Shown here in pieces: positions 20,752-29,102 of a DNA stretch of 36,171 nucleotides. Made by a program: the position numbers and the translations under genes. This DNA is from Comamonadaceae bacterium (GTDB lineage: Bacteria; Pseudomonadota; Gammaproteobacteria; Burkholderiales; Burkholderiaceae_C): contig CANFYL010000009.1 of the NCBI GenBank assembly GCA_947451285.1, positions 1 through 36,171 of the forward strand, read 5' to 3'. Below the pieces are notes generated by a model. That model ran no database searches and had not been told where the DNA came from. It saw only the letters and a list, made by a program, of their open reading frames with translations. How positions within the stretch are numbered: position 1 is the first letter of the stretch; each line of letters opens with the position of its first letter.

Positions 20752-22032
20752 TCAGCGTGTGCTGGGGTTCGCAGGGGATGTGCGCAACTGCCAGGCGGTG
20801 TGTGCTTTGGCATAGTCGGCGCGGGTGAAGGCGGCTTCAATCAAGGTGCTGCGCAAGGTGCGACGCGCATCGAGCAAATCGGTCAAGGAGGAGGCGCCGT
20901 GCGTGTAAGCCAACTCGGCTTGTTCGGCCACGCGGCGCGCCCGCGGCAAGATGTCTTGTTCGTACAGGGCTTCGCGTTGTTGGGCGGCATTTCGTTCTTG
21001 CAGCAGGCGTTGGAAATCGGCCAAGGCGTCACGACGCGTTTTGTCCAACAGGTCTTGGGCCAAAGTCAGCTGGGCTTGTGCGCGGCCAATCTCACCCTCA
21101 TAGCCATAGCCCCATTGCAAAGGTACCGAGACCCGCAACTCGAGCAGACGTCTCGATTGCGAGGGGTAGTGGTCCAGGCTGCTGCCGAGGGTCAGGTCAG
21201 ATTTCTTTTGGGCTTGTGCCAACTCAAGCGCGCCACGCGCAGCAGACACGCGTTCGAGCGCGGCCAATACATCCGGGCGCTGGTCTATCCAGGCCTCTTG
21301 CACTGTGCTGAGGTCCAGCATGGTTTGAAGTTGTGGCCAATCGGCGTTGATCTGCCAAGTTTTGAGGTTGATGCGCAGGTTGGTGAACTGGCCCAGTTGC
21401 AGAACGGCGCGCTCTTGGTCGAGCTGTGCGCTGTGTGCATCGGCTTGTGCGCGCTGGGCTTCAATTTCAAGACGCGCCGACTCTTGGGCCGACAAATCAC
21501 CGGCTTTCAGTCGCACCGTGGCGCTTTGTGCCAGTTGTCTGGCGCTGCTGGCAAGTGCCTGCATTTCGCGGTTGCGTTCTATGGCGGCCAGCAAATCGAA
21601 ATAAGCTGACGCAGCTCCGAGTTGTTGCGTCATCCGCATGTCTTGCAGGTCGGCGATGGCGGCGTTGGCTTGGCGCTCGGCGCTTTGGGTGCGTAAGCCA
21701 CGTTTGTTGCCGCGCTCCCACGTCCAGTCAATGCCCCCGGACTTGTCGATCTTCTTTTGGCCAAATGTGCCGGCGCCAATGCCGTGCTCCAAGTCCATCT
21801 GGCTGGTCTTGGCGGTGAAGATCGGGAACGGTGACCGGTCTGCCGCCAACACGTCGGCGCGTGCCGCTTCGGCGACTTGTTGTGCCATCGACACATCGAG
21901 GTTGTTGCGTGCCGCTTCGAGCACTTGGGTCAGGCCCAAGGTTTCGGCACAGGCGACGCTGACCCACACGGGTAAGACCAGTCCTAAGACCCAACTCAGG
22001 CGGCGCGGTTGCAGGTTCTGTCGTATGCTCAT
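20752..22032 (-). CDS. TolC-family outer-membrane efflux protein (CzcC/CusC-type)
   Basis: About 426 residues. A signal peptide (RRLSWVLGLVLPVWVSVACA, cleavage near ACA-ET) precedes a long alpha-helical protein with the two internal repeats of the TolC/OEP fold, seen as LTQVLEAARNNLDVSMAQQVAEAARADVLAADRS and again near SLSDLLDARRTLRSTLIEAAFTRADYAKAHTAWQL. It forms the outer-membrane exit duct for the CzcCBA-type system. I chose the ATG at 22032; starting at 22074 would put the likely operator inside the coding region and lengthen the signal peptide. It is the first gene of the operon and is divergent from the response-regulator gene. Confidence 0.9.
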   Translation of the reverse strand: MSIRQNLQPRRLSWVLGLVLPVWVSVACAETLGLTQVLEAARNNLDVSMAQQVAEAARADVLAADRSPFPIFTAKTSQMDLEHGIGAGTFGQKKIDKSGGIDWTWERGNKRGLRTQSAERQANAAIADLQDMRMTQQLGAASAYFDLLAAIERNREMQALASSARQLAQSATVRLKAGDLSAQESARLEIEAQRAQADAHSAQLDQERAVLQLGQFTNLRINLKTWQINADWPQLQTMLDLSTVQEAWIDQRPDVLAALERVSAARGALELAQAQKKSDLTLGSSLDHYPSQSRRLLELRVSVPLQWGYGYEGEIGRAQAQLTLAQDLLDKTRRDALADFQRLLQERNAAQQREALYEQDILPRARRVAEQAELAYTHGASSLTDLLDARRTLRSTLIEAAFTRADYAKAHTAWQLRTSPANPSTR

Positions 22033-22091
22033 ACAGCGTTTATCGCGCATCCTCCCTGACCAACGCCTGACCATTACTTTTTTCTACATCC
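22033..22091. promoter_or_regulatory. Divergent control region with 11-bp-period direct repeat
   Basis: CCTGACCA occurs at 22055-22062 and again at 22066-22073, separated by ACG, which gives a period of 11 bases. Tandem repeats with this period are the typical binding site for a dimer of an OmpR-family response regulator. It sits between the efflux operon start (22032) and the response-regulator start (22092), so it is a good candidate operator for both. I could not assign -35 and -10 boxes reliably. Confidence 0.65.
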
Positions 22092-22781
22092 GTGCGAATT
22101 TTGCTGATCGAAGACGATGCCGTGCTTCAAGCGGTCATGCTGCGCAGCCTGAGCGATGCGGGACACCGCGTGGATGCGGCGAGTCATTTGGAAGAGGCCT
22201 CTCACTATTGGCAAGTGCAGGCCTACGACGCGGTATTGCTGGACCTGAACTTGCCCTTGAATGGGCAGCTGCATGCAGCATCTGGCAGTGGTTTGCAACT
22301 GCTGCGCGAGGCCCGTCGTCGCGGCGACCGCACGCCGGTGTTGGTGTTGACCGCGCGCAACCGAACCGACGAACGCATTGCCGGATTGGACGCGGGTGCA
22401 GACGATTACTTGGGCAAACCGTTTGACCTCGAAGAGGTCGAGGCACGCTTGCGCGCCTTGGTGCGACGCAGCCTAGGCGCCGACGATGTGGTGCAGGTGG
22501 GCCGCTTGGTGTTGCAGCGTAAGAACCGCCGCATCTTGGTGGACGAGGTCGATTTGGCTTTGCCTGCGCGTGAGTTTGAGGTGCTGTGGGAGTTGATGAC
22601 GCCCCCGGGGCGCACCGTCAGCAAACGTGTGCTGTCTGACAAGTTGTCGGGCTTTGACGAAGCTTTGGGCGATAACGCGCTGGAGGCGTTCATCTCGCGT
22701 TTGCGAAAAAAATTGGCAGATACTGGAGCCACGATCCGCACCTTGCGAGGTATGGGGTATTTCCTGGAGGAGCAGCCATGA
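22092..22781 (+). CDS. OmpR/PhoB-family response regulator
   Basis: A 229-residue regulator with an N-terminal receiver domain (Asp8, Asp9, the phospho-acceptor Asp51 in VLLDLNLP, Thr in VLTARN, Lys in YLGKPFD). The C-terminal winged helix (about 130-229) includes LPAREFEVLWELM, the recognition-helix region NALEAFISRLRKKL and IRTLRGMGYFLEE. The receiver has a slightly long loop after Asp51 (LNGQLHAASGSG). It resembles QseB/PmrA/TctD-type regulators. The start is GTG. It overlaps the kinase gene as ATGA and diverges from the metal-efflux operon, so it probably regulates that operon and itself. The signal is not known; a metal ion is inferred from context. Confidence 0.94.
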   Translation: MRILLIEDDAVLQAVMLRSLSDAGHRVDAASHLEEASHYWQVQAYDAVLLDLNLPLNGQLHAASGSGLQLLREARRRGDRTPVLVLTARNRTDERIAGLDAGADDYLGKPFDLEEVEARLRALVRRSLGADDVVQVGRLVLQRKNRRILVDEVDLALPAREFEVLWELMTPPGRTVSKRVLSDKLSGFDEALGDNALEAFISRLRKKLADTGATIRTLRGMGYFLEEQP

Positions 22782-24199
22782 CGACGCAGCGACTGGCGAA
22801 GAAACCTTCTTTGCGCAACCGCTTGTTGCGCCATGTGTTGCTGCCACTGGCGCTGACTTGGCTGCTGGGTTCGGCCCTGGTCGTGGGCATTGCCACCTAT
22901 TTCACCCAGCAGGCCTATGACCGGGCTTTGTTGGATGACGCCTACTTGTTGGCCAGCCATGTACGTCCCACGGCCGATTTCGACACGGGTGGTTTGGCGT
23001 TGAGTTTGTCGGCCCAAGAGATGAGCACGGTCTTGTTTGACCAAAGCGAGGCCTTGTTCTTTGCCGTGTTGCGACCCGATGGCAGTTTGGTGGCCGGCCA
23101 TGCCGGTTTGTCTGGGCGTCTTGGCACGGTGGGGCAGCCGGTATTTGACACCTTGGACTATCAGAACCGCAGCTTGCGCAGTGTCACCATCTTCCGCGAG
23201 CACCCTGCAAGTTTTTACGTGGTGATGGCACAAACCACCACCAGCCGGGACCGCTTGTTGCAACGGCTGCTGGCGTTTTCTATTGCGCCCCAGATCTTGT
23301 TATTGATTGGCTTGGCCTTGTGGTTGCAGCGCGCCATTGAAACCGACTTGAATCCTTTGGCAGAGTTGACCCGCTTGGTCGGCAAGCGCGATGCACGCGA
23401 CCTCACGCCGGTGCCTGTCTCGGGTAGTACCCGCGATGTGCAGCGTTTGGGCCAAGCCGTCAACGCTTTGTTGGCACGCATTGCGCAAAGTGTCCAAGCG
23501 CAGCGCGAGTTTTCGGGCAATGTCGCGCATGAGTTGCGCACGCCCTTGGCGGGTATTCGTGCCTTGGCAGATTATGGTTTGCGTCATGCCGACCCCCAGG
23601 TGTGGCGCGAGCAGTTGCAAATCATTGCGCAAAGCCAAGAACGCGCCAGCCATTTGGTGGACCAGCTTTTGGCCTTGGCCCTGGCCGACGAAGTGCAGCA
23701 AAACTGGGTGCATGAGCCGGTGGCACTCGATGTTTTGGTGGGCGAGGCTGTGTTGCGCTTTTTGCCCCGTGCCGATGCCGCCGGGGTAGACCTGGGTGCG
23801 CGCGGCGTGGATCAGGCGGTTCAAGTCATGGGCAGTGCGGCCTTGGTCGAGGGCGTCCTCAACAACTTGCTGGACAACGCCTTGCGTTATGGCCGCGCGC
23901 CTGATGGCGACAGCCATGTCACGGTGGCGGTGATGGATGCGCCACAGGCAGTGGTCTTGTCAGTCAGTGATAACGGGCCTGGCGTATCAGCCGTGCAAAT
24001 GCAACAACTCACCCAGCGGTGGGTGCAGGGCTCTGCAGGCGAAGCGCTCAAAGAAGGCTCAGGATTGGGGTTGGCCATCGTCAGCGAGTACGCCCGTTTG
24101 CTGGGTGTGCAGGTGTCGATGCAGGGCGAAACACCCTCTGGCTTGCGCGTGAGTTTGACCTTCGCCAAAACGCCCAAAACCGAAGACGTCAGGGCCTGA
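22778..24199 (+). CDS. Sensor histidine kinase (QseC/TctE type)
   Basis: A 473-residue kinase with two membrane helices (about 18-42 and 165-183) around a periplasmic domain of about 120 residues. A HAMP-like linker follows, then HisKA with the phosphorylated His251 in NVAHELRTPLAGIRALADYG. The ATPase domain contains LNNLLDNALRYG (N box), VSDNGPGV (G1) and GSGLGLAIV (G2). It would phosphorylate the response regulator whose gene overlaps it by four bases. The periplasmic domain shows no clear His/Met/Cys metal-binding cluster, so the sensed signal is open. A probable terminator follows, separating it from mnmG. Confidence 0.94.
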   Translation: MTTQRLAKKPSLRNRLLRHVLLPLALTWLLGSALVVGIATYFTQQAYDRALLDDAYLLASHVRPTADFDTGGLALSLSAQEMSTVLFDQSEALFFAVLRPDGSLVAGHAGLSGRLGTVGQPVFDTLDYQNRSLRSVTIFREHPASFYVVMAQTTTSRDRLLQRLLAFSIAPQILLLIGLALWLQRAIETDLNPLAELTRLVGKRDARDLTPVPVSGSTRDVQRLGQAVNALLARIAQSVQAQREFSGNVAHELRTPLAGIRALADYGLRHADPQVWREQLQIIAQSQERASHLVDQLLALALADEVQQNWVHEPVALDVLVGEAVLRFLPRADAAGVDLGARGVDQAVQVMGSAALVEGVLNNLLDNALRYGRAPDGDSHVTVAVMDAPQAVVLSVSDNGPGVSAVQMQQLTQRWVQGSAGEALKEGSGLGLAIVSEYARLLGVQVSMQGETPSGLRVSLTFAKTPKTEDVRA

Positions 24200-24217
24200 T
24201 CCGACGAGGCAGGCACA

Positions 24218-24241
24218 ACCCCTCTCGCGCAGGGTCTTTTT
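24218..24241 (+). terminator. Possible terminator after the histidine kinase
   Basis: ACCCCT pairs with AGGGT through a one-base bulge around the loop CTCGCGC and is followed by CTTTTTC. The stem is short, so this is only moderately supported. Confidence 0.45.
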
Positions 24242-24332
24242 CTGTGCATGTGCAAACCGCGAGGCCCTTGTAAAATCGCACCCTGCTTGACAGGGCGGCA
24301 CACAGCCCCTGTATCCCAAAGGCTGGTTGTTT
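24242..24332 (+). promoter_or_regulatory. mnmG leader and probable promoter region
   Basis: A consensus -35 hexamer TTGACA lies at 24287-24292, with TGTATC 17 bases downstream as a weak -10. TAAAAT at 24271-24276 could instead be a -10 box. A hairpin CCCTG-CTTGA-CAGGG spans 24281-24295 and overlaps the TTGACA. AAAGG before the start codon is the likely ribosome-binding site. Promoter assignment is tentative. Confidence 0.4.
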
Positions 24333-26351
24333 ATGTTGTACCCCCAAGAATTTGATGTCATCGTGGTCGGTGGCGGCCATGCCGGCACCGAGGCCGCGTT
24401 GGCCGCTGCGCGCATGGGCGCCAAAACCCTGCTGTTGTCGCACAACATCGAAACCTTGGGCCAGATGAGCTGCAACCCTTCCATTGGTGGCATTGGCAAA
24501 GGGCACCTCGTGAAAGAGGTCGATGCGCTGGGCGGTGCCATGGCATTGGCCACTGACGTGGGGGGCATTCAGTTTCGCATTTTGAACAGCTCCAAAGGCC
24601 CCGCTGTGCGCGCCACCCGGGCCCAGGCCGACCGCATTTTGTACAAAGCAGCCATTCGTCACCGGCTGGAAAACCAGCCCAATCTGTGGTTGTTCCAGCA
24701 AGCCGTGGACGACTTGATGATGGAGGGTGCGCGCGTGGCCGGTGCGGTGACCCAGGCCGGCATCCGATTCAAAGGCCGTACCGTGGTGCTGACTGCAGGC
24801 ACCTTCTTGGACGGCAAGATCCACGTAGGACTGAACAACTATTCGGGGGGCCGCGCGGGCGACCCACCGGCGGTGAGCCTGTCGTCGCGCCTCAAGGAAC
24901 TCAAGCTTCCCCAGGGGCGGCTGAAAACCGGCACACCGCCACGGCTCGATGGCCGCACCATCGACTTCAGCCAATGCACCGAGCAACCCGGGGATGGCAT
25001 GCCCGGCGGTTTGCCCGGCGAGGTGCCGGTGTTCAGTTTCATGGGCCGGGCGGCGATGCACCCGCAACACATGCCATGTTGGATCACCCACACCAATGCG
25101 CGCACCCATGACATCATTCGCTCCGGGTTTGACCGCAGCCCTATGTTCACGGGCAAGATCGAGGGTGTGGGGCCACGCTATTGCCCCAGCGTGGAAGACA
25201 AAATCAACCGCTTTGCCGACAAAGACAGCCACCAGATTTTTCTCGAGCCCGAGGGCCTGACCACCCATGAGTACTACCCGAACGGCATCTCGACCAGTCT
25301 GCCCTTTGACATCCAGTACGAGCTGGTGCGCTCCATGAAGGGCTTGGAAAACGCCCACATCATTCGCCCGGGTTATGCCATCGAGTACGACTACTTTGAC
25401 CCGCGCGAACTCAAACGCAGCTTTGAAACCCGGGCCATTGGCGGCCTGTTCTTTGCGGGCCAGATCAACGGCACCACCGGGTACGAAGAAGCCGCAGCCC
25501 AAGGCTTGTTCGCTGGCATCAATGCCGCCCTGCAATGCCGCGCGCTTGCCGGCCATGCCAATGACTTTGGCGGCGCTTGGACGCCTGGCCGTGACCAAGC
25601 CTATTTAGGCGTGTTGGTGGACGATCTGACCACCAAAGGCGTGACCGAGCCCTACCGCATGTTCACCAGCCGTGCCGAGTTCCGCTTGCAGCTGCGCGAA
25701 GACAACGCCGACATGCGATTGACCGAGATGGGTCGCCAGATGGGGCTGGTCGATGACGCGCGCTGGGAAGCCTTCAGCCGCAAACGCGATGCTGTTTCAC
25801 GTGAAACAGAACGCCTGAAGTCGGTCTGGGTCAACCCCCGCAATTTGCTGTCCGCGGAGTCTGAGCGGGTGTTGGGCAAAGCCATCGAGCACGAGCACAA
25901 CTTGGCGGACTTGTTGCGCCGCCCGGATGTAAGCTACGACGCGCTGATGTCGCTGGATGGTGGCCGCTACCAAAGCCCCGAGCTGGTGGCTGGTTTGGGT
26001 GGGGACGATGTTTCACGTGAAACCACCCGCGCGGTGGTGGAACAGGTGGAGATTGCTGCCAAGTACTCGGGCTACATCGACCGCCAACGTGATGAGGTGC
26101 AGCGTGCCGCCCATTACGAAAACCTCAAGCTTCCCCAAGACCTGGACTACAACCAGGTCGCGGCGCTGTCCATCGAAGTGCGGCAAAAGCTTTCCCGCTT
26201 TCGCCCCGAAACCTTGGGGCAGGCCTCGCGTCTGTCGGGCATCACCCCTGCGGCCATTTCCTTGTTGCTGATTCATCTCAAGCGCGCTCGCGCCCAGGGC
26301 TTTGCGCCTGAGGCTGCGGCGGCAGAGTCTTCGGACGTGGCAGCGGCTTGA
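24333..26351 (+). CDS. mnmG: MnmG (GidA), tRNA uridine-34 modification flavoenzyme
   Basis: This FAD protein has 672 residues and acts with MnmE on the wobble uridine of tRNA. The Rossmann motif [19 protein letters not shown] (from about 11) and the signature [20 protein letters not shown] are intact, as are [21 protein letters not shown] and the C-terminal [12 protein letters not shown]...[10 protein letters not shown]. It is somewhat longer than the Escherichia coli protein. Two parS-like sites lie in its 3' third and each encodes the peptide VSRET in the same frame, in segments that look inserted relative to relatives. The ATG at 24333 gives the usual N-terminus. rsmG follows after two bases. 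Confidence 0.97.
   Translation: MLYPQEFDVIVVGGGHAGTEAALAAARMGAKTLLLSHNIETLGQMSCNPSIGGIGKGHLVKEVDALGGAMALATDVGGIQFRILNSSKGPAVRATRAQADRILYKAAIRHRLENQPNLWLFQQAVDDLMMEGARVAGAVTQAGIRFKGRTVVLTAGTFLDGKIHVGLNNYSGGRAGDPPAVSLSSRLKELKLPQGRLKTGTPPRLDGRTIDFSQCTEQPGDGMPGGLPGEVPVFSFMGRAAMHPQHMPCWITHTNARTHDIIRSGFDRSPMFTGKIEGVGPRYCPSVEDKINRFADKDSHQIFLEPEGLTTHEYYPNGISTSLPFDIQYELVRSMKGLENAHIIRPGYAIEYDYFDPRELKRSFETRAIGGLFFAGQINGTTGYEEAAAQGLFAGINAALQCRALAGHANDFGGAWTPGRDQAYLGVLVDDLTTKGVTEPYRMFTSRAEFRLQLREDNADMRLTEMGRQMGLVDDARWEAFSRKRDAVSRETERLKSVWVNPRNLLSAESERVLGKAIEHEHNLADLLRRPDVSYDALMSLDGGRYQSPELVAGLGGDDVSRETTRAVVEQVEIAAKYSGYIDRQRDEVQRAAHYENLKLPQDLDYNQVAALSIEVRQKLSRFRPETLGQASRLSGITPAAISLLLIHLKRARAQGFAPEAAAAESSDVAAA
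25793..25808. promoter_or_regulatory. parS site 1, perfect 16-base consensus
   Basis: TGTTTCACGTGAAACA is the perfect palindromic parS consensus bound by chromosomal ParB (Spo0J) proteins. It lies inside mnmG and encodes VSRET. The ParB gene is 3.3 kb downstream, and the proposed oriC is about 17 kb to the left. Confidence 0.95.
26009..26024. promoter_or_regulatory. parS site 2, one mismatch
   Basis: TGTTTCACGTGAAACC differs from consensus only at the last base. It lies in mnmG, 216 bases from site 1 and in the same reading-frame phase, again encoding VSRET. Confidence 0.9.
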
Positions 26352-26353
26352 CC

Positions 26354-27067
26354 ATGGCGCATCCCTTGGTTGGCGCGTTGCGCCAAGGCCTGCTTGGGTT
26401 GGATTTGTCTTTGGATGCGACTGCGCAGGCGCGGCTCTTGGACTACATGGACTTGATCGCCAAATGGAACAAGGTCTACAACCTCACGGCGGTTCGGGAT
26501 ACGCAAGAAATGTTGACGCACCACGTGCTCGACAGTTTGGCGGTGGTGGCGCCGCTGCGCCGCGAGCTGGCCAAATTGCAGCGCGCTGAAGATGCCCTGC
26601 CGCGCTTGGTTTTGTCCGGCATCACGCCCTTACCTGCAGCCGCAAGTGCGCCGCGTTACCGTTTGCTCGATGTCGGCGCGGGTGCCGGCCTGCCGGGCGT
26701 GGTGATCGCCATCACCTGCCCCGAGGTGTCGGTGACCTGTGTTGACACCGTGGCCAAAAAGGCTGCATTTGTGCAACAGGCGGCGGTGAGCTTGCGCCTA
26801 CCCAATTTGCGTGGTCTGCATGCCCGGGTCGAGACCTTGACCGACCCTTTTGATGTGGTGTGCTCGCGCGCCTTTGCCTCGTTGCTGGACTTCACCTCCT
26901 GGTCTGCCCCTGCCCTGGCGCAGCACGGGGTGTGGCTGGCCATGAAAGGCAAGCACCCCGACGCAGAAATACAGGCCTTGCCGCAAAGCGTGAACGTGTT
27001 TCACGTGGAACCACTGACTGTGCCCGGCTTGGGTGCGGAACGCTGCATCGTTTGGATGCGCGGTTAA
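26354..27067 (+). CDS. rsmG: RsmG (GidB), 16S rRNA guanine-527 N7-methyltransferase
   Basis: This 237-residue SAM-dependent methyltransferase modifies G527 of 16S rRNA. The N-terminal family motif LLDYMDLIAKWNKVYNLTAVRD is followed by the H-x-x-DSL segment HHVLDSLAVV, the SAM-binding loop LLDVGAGAGLPGVV (about 104-117), SVTCVDTVAKKAAFV and CSRAFASLLDF. About 25-30 residues between 70 and 100 look like an insertion relative to the E. coli protein. The ATG at 26354 is two bases after the mnmG stop, so the two are co-transcribed. A third parS-like site lies in its 3' end. Loss of this enzyme is known to give low-level streptomycin resistance in several bacteria. Confidence 0.96.
   Translation: MAHPLVGALRQGLLGLDLSLDATAQARLLDYMDLIAKWNKVYNLTAVRDTQEMLTHHVLDSLAVVAPLRRELAKLQRAEDALPRLVLSGITPLPAAASAPRYRLLDVGAGAGLPGVVIAITCPEVSVTCVDTVAKKAAFVQQAAVSLRLPNLRGLHARVETLTDPFDVVCSRAFASLLDFTSWSAPALAQHGVWLAMKGKHPDAEIQALPQSVNVFHVEPLTVPGLGAERCIVWMRG
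26997..27012. promoter_or_regulatory. parS-like site 3, two mismatches
   Basis: TGTTTCACGTGGAACC lies in the last part of rsmG. The inner GTTTCACGTGGAAC form is itself used as a ParB site in some phyla, so function is plausible though weaker than for sites 1 and 2. It encodes VFHVEP, a different phase from the first two. Confidence 0.7.
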
Positions 27068-27101
27068 ACTCCCACCCCCACTCCCCTGTTTTGAGGCTTG
27101 C

Positions 27102-27716
27102 ATGTTCGGTGTGTCGGACTATGGCGCTTTTGTCGTGGCCATCATTGTGTTTCTGGCCATTCCCGGCCCAGGTAACTTGGCGTTGTTGACGGCAACGGCC
27201 AAGGGCGGCATCCGTGCGGGCTTGGCTGCGACCTTGGGCGTGATTCTGGGTGACCAGGCCTTGCTATGGATGGCCGTGGCTGGCGTGGCGGCTTTGTTGT
27301 TGACCCATCCCAACGTGTTTTATGCAGTGCAGTGGGCGGGGTCAATTTATTTGATTTGGTTGGGCGCCAAGTTGCTGAGCGCCAAACTCGGCGATGCGCC
27401 AGTGCTAGAGCTCAAGCCTCACCACTATTTGCGACAGGCTTTGGTCATCACGGTGTTTAACCCCAAAGCCATTGTGTTTTACATGGCGTTTTTTCCGCTC
27501 TTTGTGGACCCCACCGTGCATCAGGGTTGGGTGACCTTTGCCGTCATGGCGGCCACCATTGCCGCGCTGACCTTTGTCTATGGTTTGGTGGTGGTGGTCT
27601 TGGCGCATTTTTTGGCGGCGCGTGTGCGTGCCAGTGCCGTGGTTTCTACCCTGCTCAACAAAGTCGCCGGCCTGTTGCTGATTGGTTTTGGCCTGAAGTT
27701 GGCCCTGTCTAAATAA
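27102..27716 (+). CDS. LysE/RhtB-family amino-acid exporter
   Basis: A 204-residue integral membrane protein with the LysE/RhtB signature near the N-terminus, FLAIPGPGNLALLTATAKGG, followed by GIRAGLAATLGVILGDQALL and FNPKAIVFYMAFFPLFV. Five to six hydrophobic helices are visible, the usual number. Such proteins export amino acids or homoserine lactone-like compounds; the substrate cannot be told from sequence. The ATG at 27102 follows GAGG and gives the short family N-terminus. It is placed between rsmG (34 bases upstream) and parA (23 bases downstream), splitting the common rsmG-parA junction, and is probably in the same transcript. Confidence 0.92.
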   Translation: MFGVSDYGAFVVAIIVFLAIPGPGNLALLTATAKGGIRAGLAATLGVILGDQALLWMAVAGVAALLLTHPNVFYAVQWAGSIYLIWLGAKLLSAKLGDAPVLELKPHHYLRQALVITVFNPKAIVFYMAFFPLFVDPTVHQGWVTFAVMAATIAALTFVYGLVVVVLAHFLAARVRASAVVSTLLNKVAGLLLIGFGLKLALSK

Positions 27717-27739
27717 ATGTTTTCTTTCTGAAAGTTCTC

Positions 27740-28537
27740 ATGGCCAAAATCTTCTGTGTTGCCAACCAAAAAGGTGGTGTTGGCAAAACCACCACCACAG
27801 TGAACTTGGCCGCGGGCCTGGCTTCGGTCGGGCAACGTGTGTTGATGGTCGACCTCGACCCGCAGGGCAACGCCACCATGGGTTCAGGCATCGACAAGCG
27901 CCAACTCTCGTTGTCGGTGTACGACGTGCTGTTGGATTCGGCCAGCATTGCCGAAGCGCGTGTGCGCAGCAATTGGGGCGACGAGGGTGCACGCGCCAAG
28001 GCGCCGACCTACGACGTGCTGGGCGCGAACCGTGACTTGGCCGGCGCCGAAGTTGAATTGGTCGGCTTGGACAACCGCGAGAACCGCCTCAAGCAAGCCT
28101 TGGCAGCAGTAGCCCTAGACTATGACTTTGTCTTGATCGATTGCCCGCCTTCATTGTCCATGCTCACGCTCAATGGCTTGTGCTCTGCGCATGGCGTGAT
28201 CGTGCCCATGCAGTGCGAATACTTTGCGCTCGAAGGCCTGACCGACTTGGTCAACACCATCAAGCAGGTGCATGCCAACCTGAACCGCGAACTCAAAATC
28301 ATTGGCTTGTTGCGCGTCATGTTTGACCCCCGCATCACCTTGCAGCAGCAGGTGAGCGACCAACTCAAAGACCACTTTGGTGACAAAGTGTTCAACGCCG
28401 TCATTCCGCGCAATGTCCGCCTGGCCGAGGCGCCCAGCTATGGTTTGCCCGGGGTCGTGTTTGACCCCGCGGCGAAAGGCAGTCAAGCCTTTGTCGAGTT
28501 TGCGCAAGAGATGGTCGCGCGCGTTCAAACGCTGTGA
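27740..28537 (+). CDS. parA: ParA (Soj), chromosome-partitioning ATPase
   Basis: A 265-residue ParA-type ATPase, short and without an N-terminal DNA-binding domain, as is usual for chromosomal Soj/ParA. It has the deviant Walker A KGGVGKTTT (11-19), Walker A' MVDLDPQGNATMG, and Walker B YDFVLIDCPPSLSMLT. It ends with the conserved IPRNVRLAEAPSYG and a short C-terminal helix. It forms an ATP-dependent gradient on the nucleoid that moves ParB-parS complexes. Between residues about 75 and 100 is a somewhat long segment (EARVRSNWGDEGARAKAP). A small hydrolase gene separates it from parB. Confidence 0.97.
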   Translation: MAKIFCVANQKGGVGKTTTTVNLAAGLASVGQRVLMVDLDPQGNATMGSGIDKRQLSLSVYDVLLDSASIAEARVRSNWGDEGARAKAPTYDVLGANRDLAGAEVELVGLDNRENRLKQALAAVALDYDFVLIDCPPSLSMLTLNGLCSAHGVIVPMQCEYFALEGLTDLVNTIKQVHANLNRELKIIGLLRVMFDPRITLQQQVSDQLKDHFGDKVFNAVIPRNVRLAEAPSYGLPGVVFDPAAKGSQAFVEFAQEMVARVQTL

Positions 28538-28550
28538 GCCGATCACCACC

Positions 28551-29102
28551 ATGACGACAGTCCTTCTTTTGCCCGGCTGGCACAACAGCGGGCCAGATCA
28601 TTGGCAAAGCCTGTGGGAGGCGCAGCATGGCCACACCCGCGTGGCCCAACATGACTGGTCGTATCCCTTGCGCGGTGACTGGATGGCGCAACTCGAAGAA
28701 GCCGTATTGGCCCATGAAGAGGTGGTGCTGGTCGCCCACAGCTTGGGCTGCATCTTGGTGGCTGCATGGGCCGCGCATTCCCAGCACACCGAGCGCGTGC
28801 GCGGCGCTTTGTTGGTGGCCCCGGGTGATGTGGAACGTCCAGAGATGCAACATGCCTTGTTCAGTTGGAGCCCCATCGTGCGTGATCGACTGCCGTTTCC
28901 AAGCACGCTCGTGACCAGCCGCAATGATCCCCATTGCAGCTTCATGCGGGCCAGTCGTTTGGCCATGGATTGGGGCGCACGCTTGGTCGATGTGGGCAAC
29001 CGAGGCCACATCAACAGCGACTCCAACTTAGGCGACTGGCCGCAAGGCCTGGCCTTGTTGGATGAATTGAAAACCAAAGAGAGAACACACCATGGTCACT
29101 AA
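28551..29102 (+). CDS. RBBP9/YdeN-family serine hydrolase
   Basis: The 183 residues give a compact alpha/beta hydrolase. The N-terminus VLLLPGWHNSGPDHWQSLWE is typical of the family. The nucleophile elbow is VAHSLGC with Ser64, and Asp126 (RNDPHC) and His153 (GNRGHINSDS) complete a likely triad in the right order. Family members are small serine hydrolases of mostly unknown substrate. The gene starts 13 bases after parA and overlaps the start of parB by 11 bases, so it lies within the parAB operon and its translation may affect that of ParB. Whether it has a role in partitioning is unknown. Confidence 0.9.
   Translation: MTTVLLLPGWHNSGPDHWQSLWEAQHGHTRVAQHDWSYPLRGDWMAQLEEAVLAHEEVVLVAHSLGCILVAAWAAHSQHTERVRGALLVAPGDVERPEMQHALFSWSPIVRDRLPFPSTLVTSRNDPHCSFMRASRLAMDWGARLVDVGNRGHINSDSNLGDWPQGLALLDELKTKERTHHGH

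Noticed and set aside
20170-21609. A 479-codon frame antisense to the RND adaptor and outer-membrane genes
   Set aside because: It crosses a gene boundary of two clear genes on the other strand and has no family resemblance.
24189-25598. A 469-codon frame antisense to mnmG
   Set aside because: MnmG is unmistakable on the other strand; this frame has no domain.
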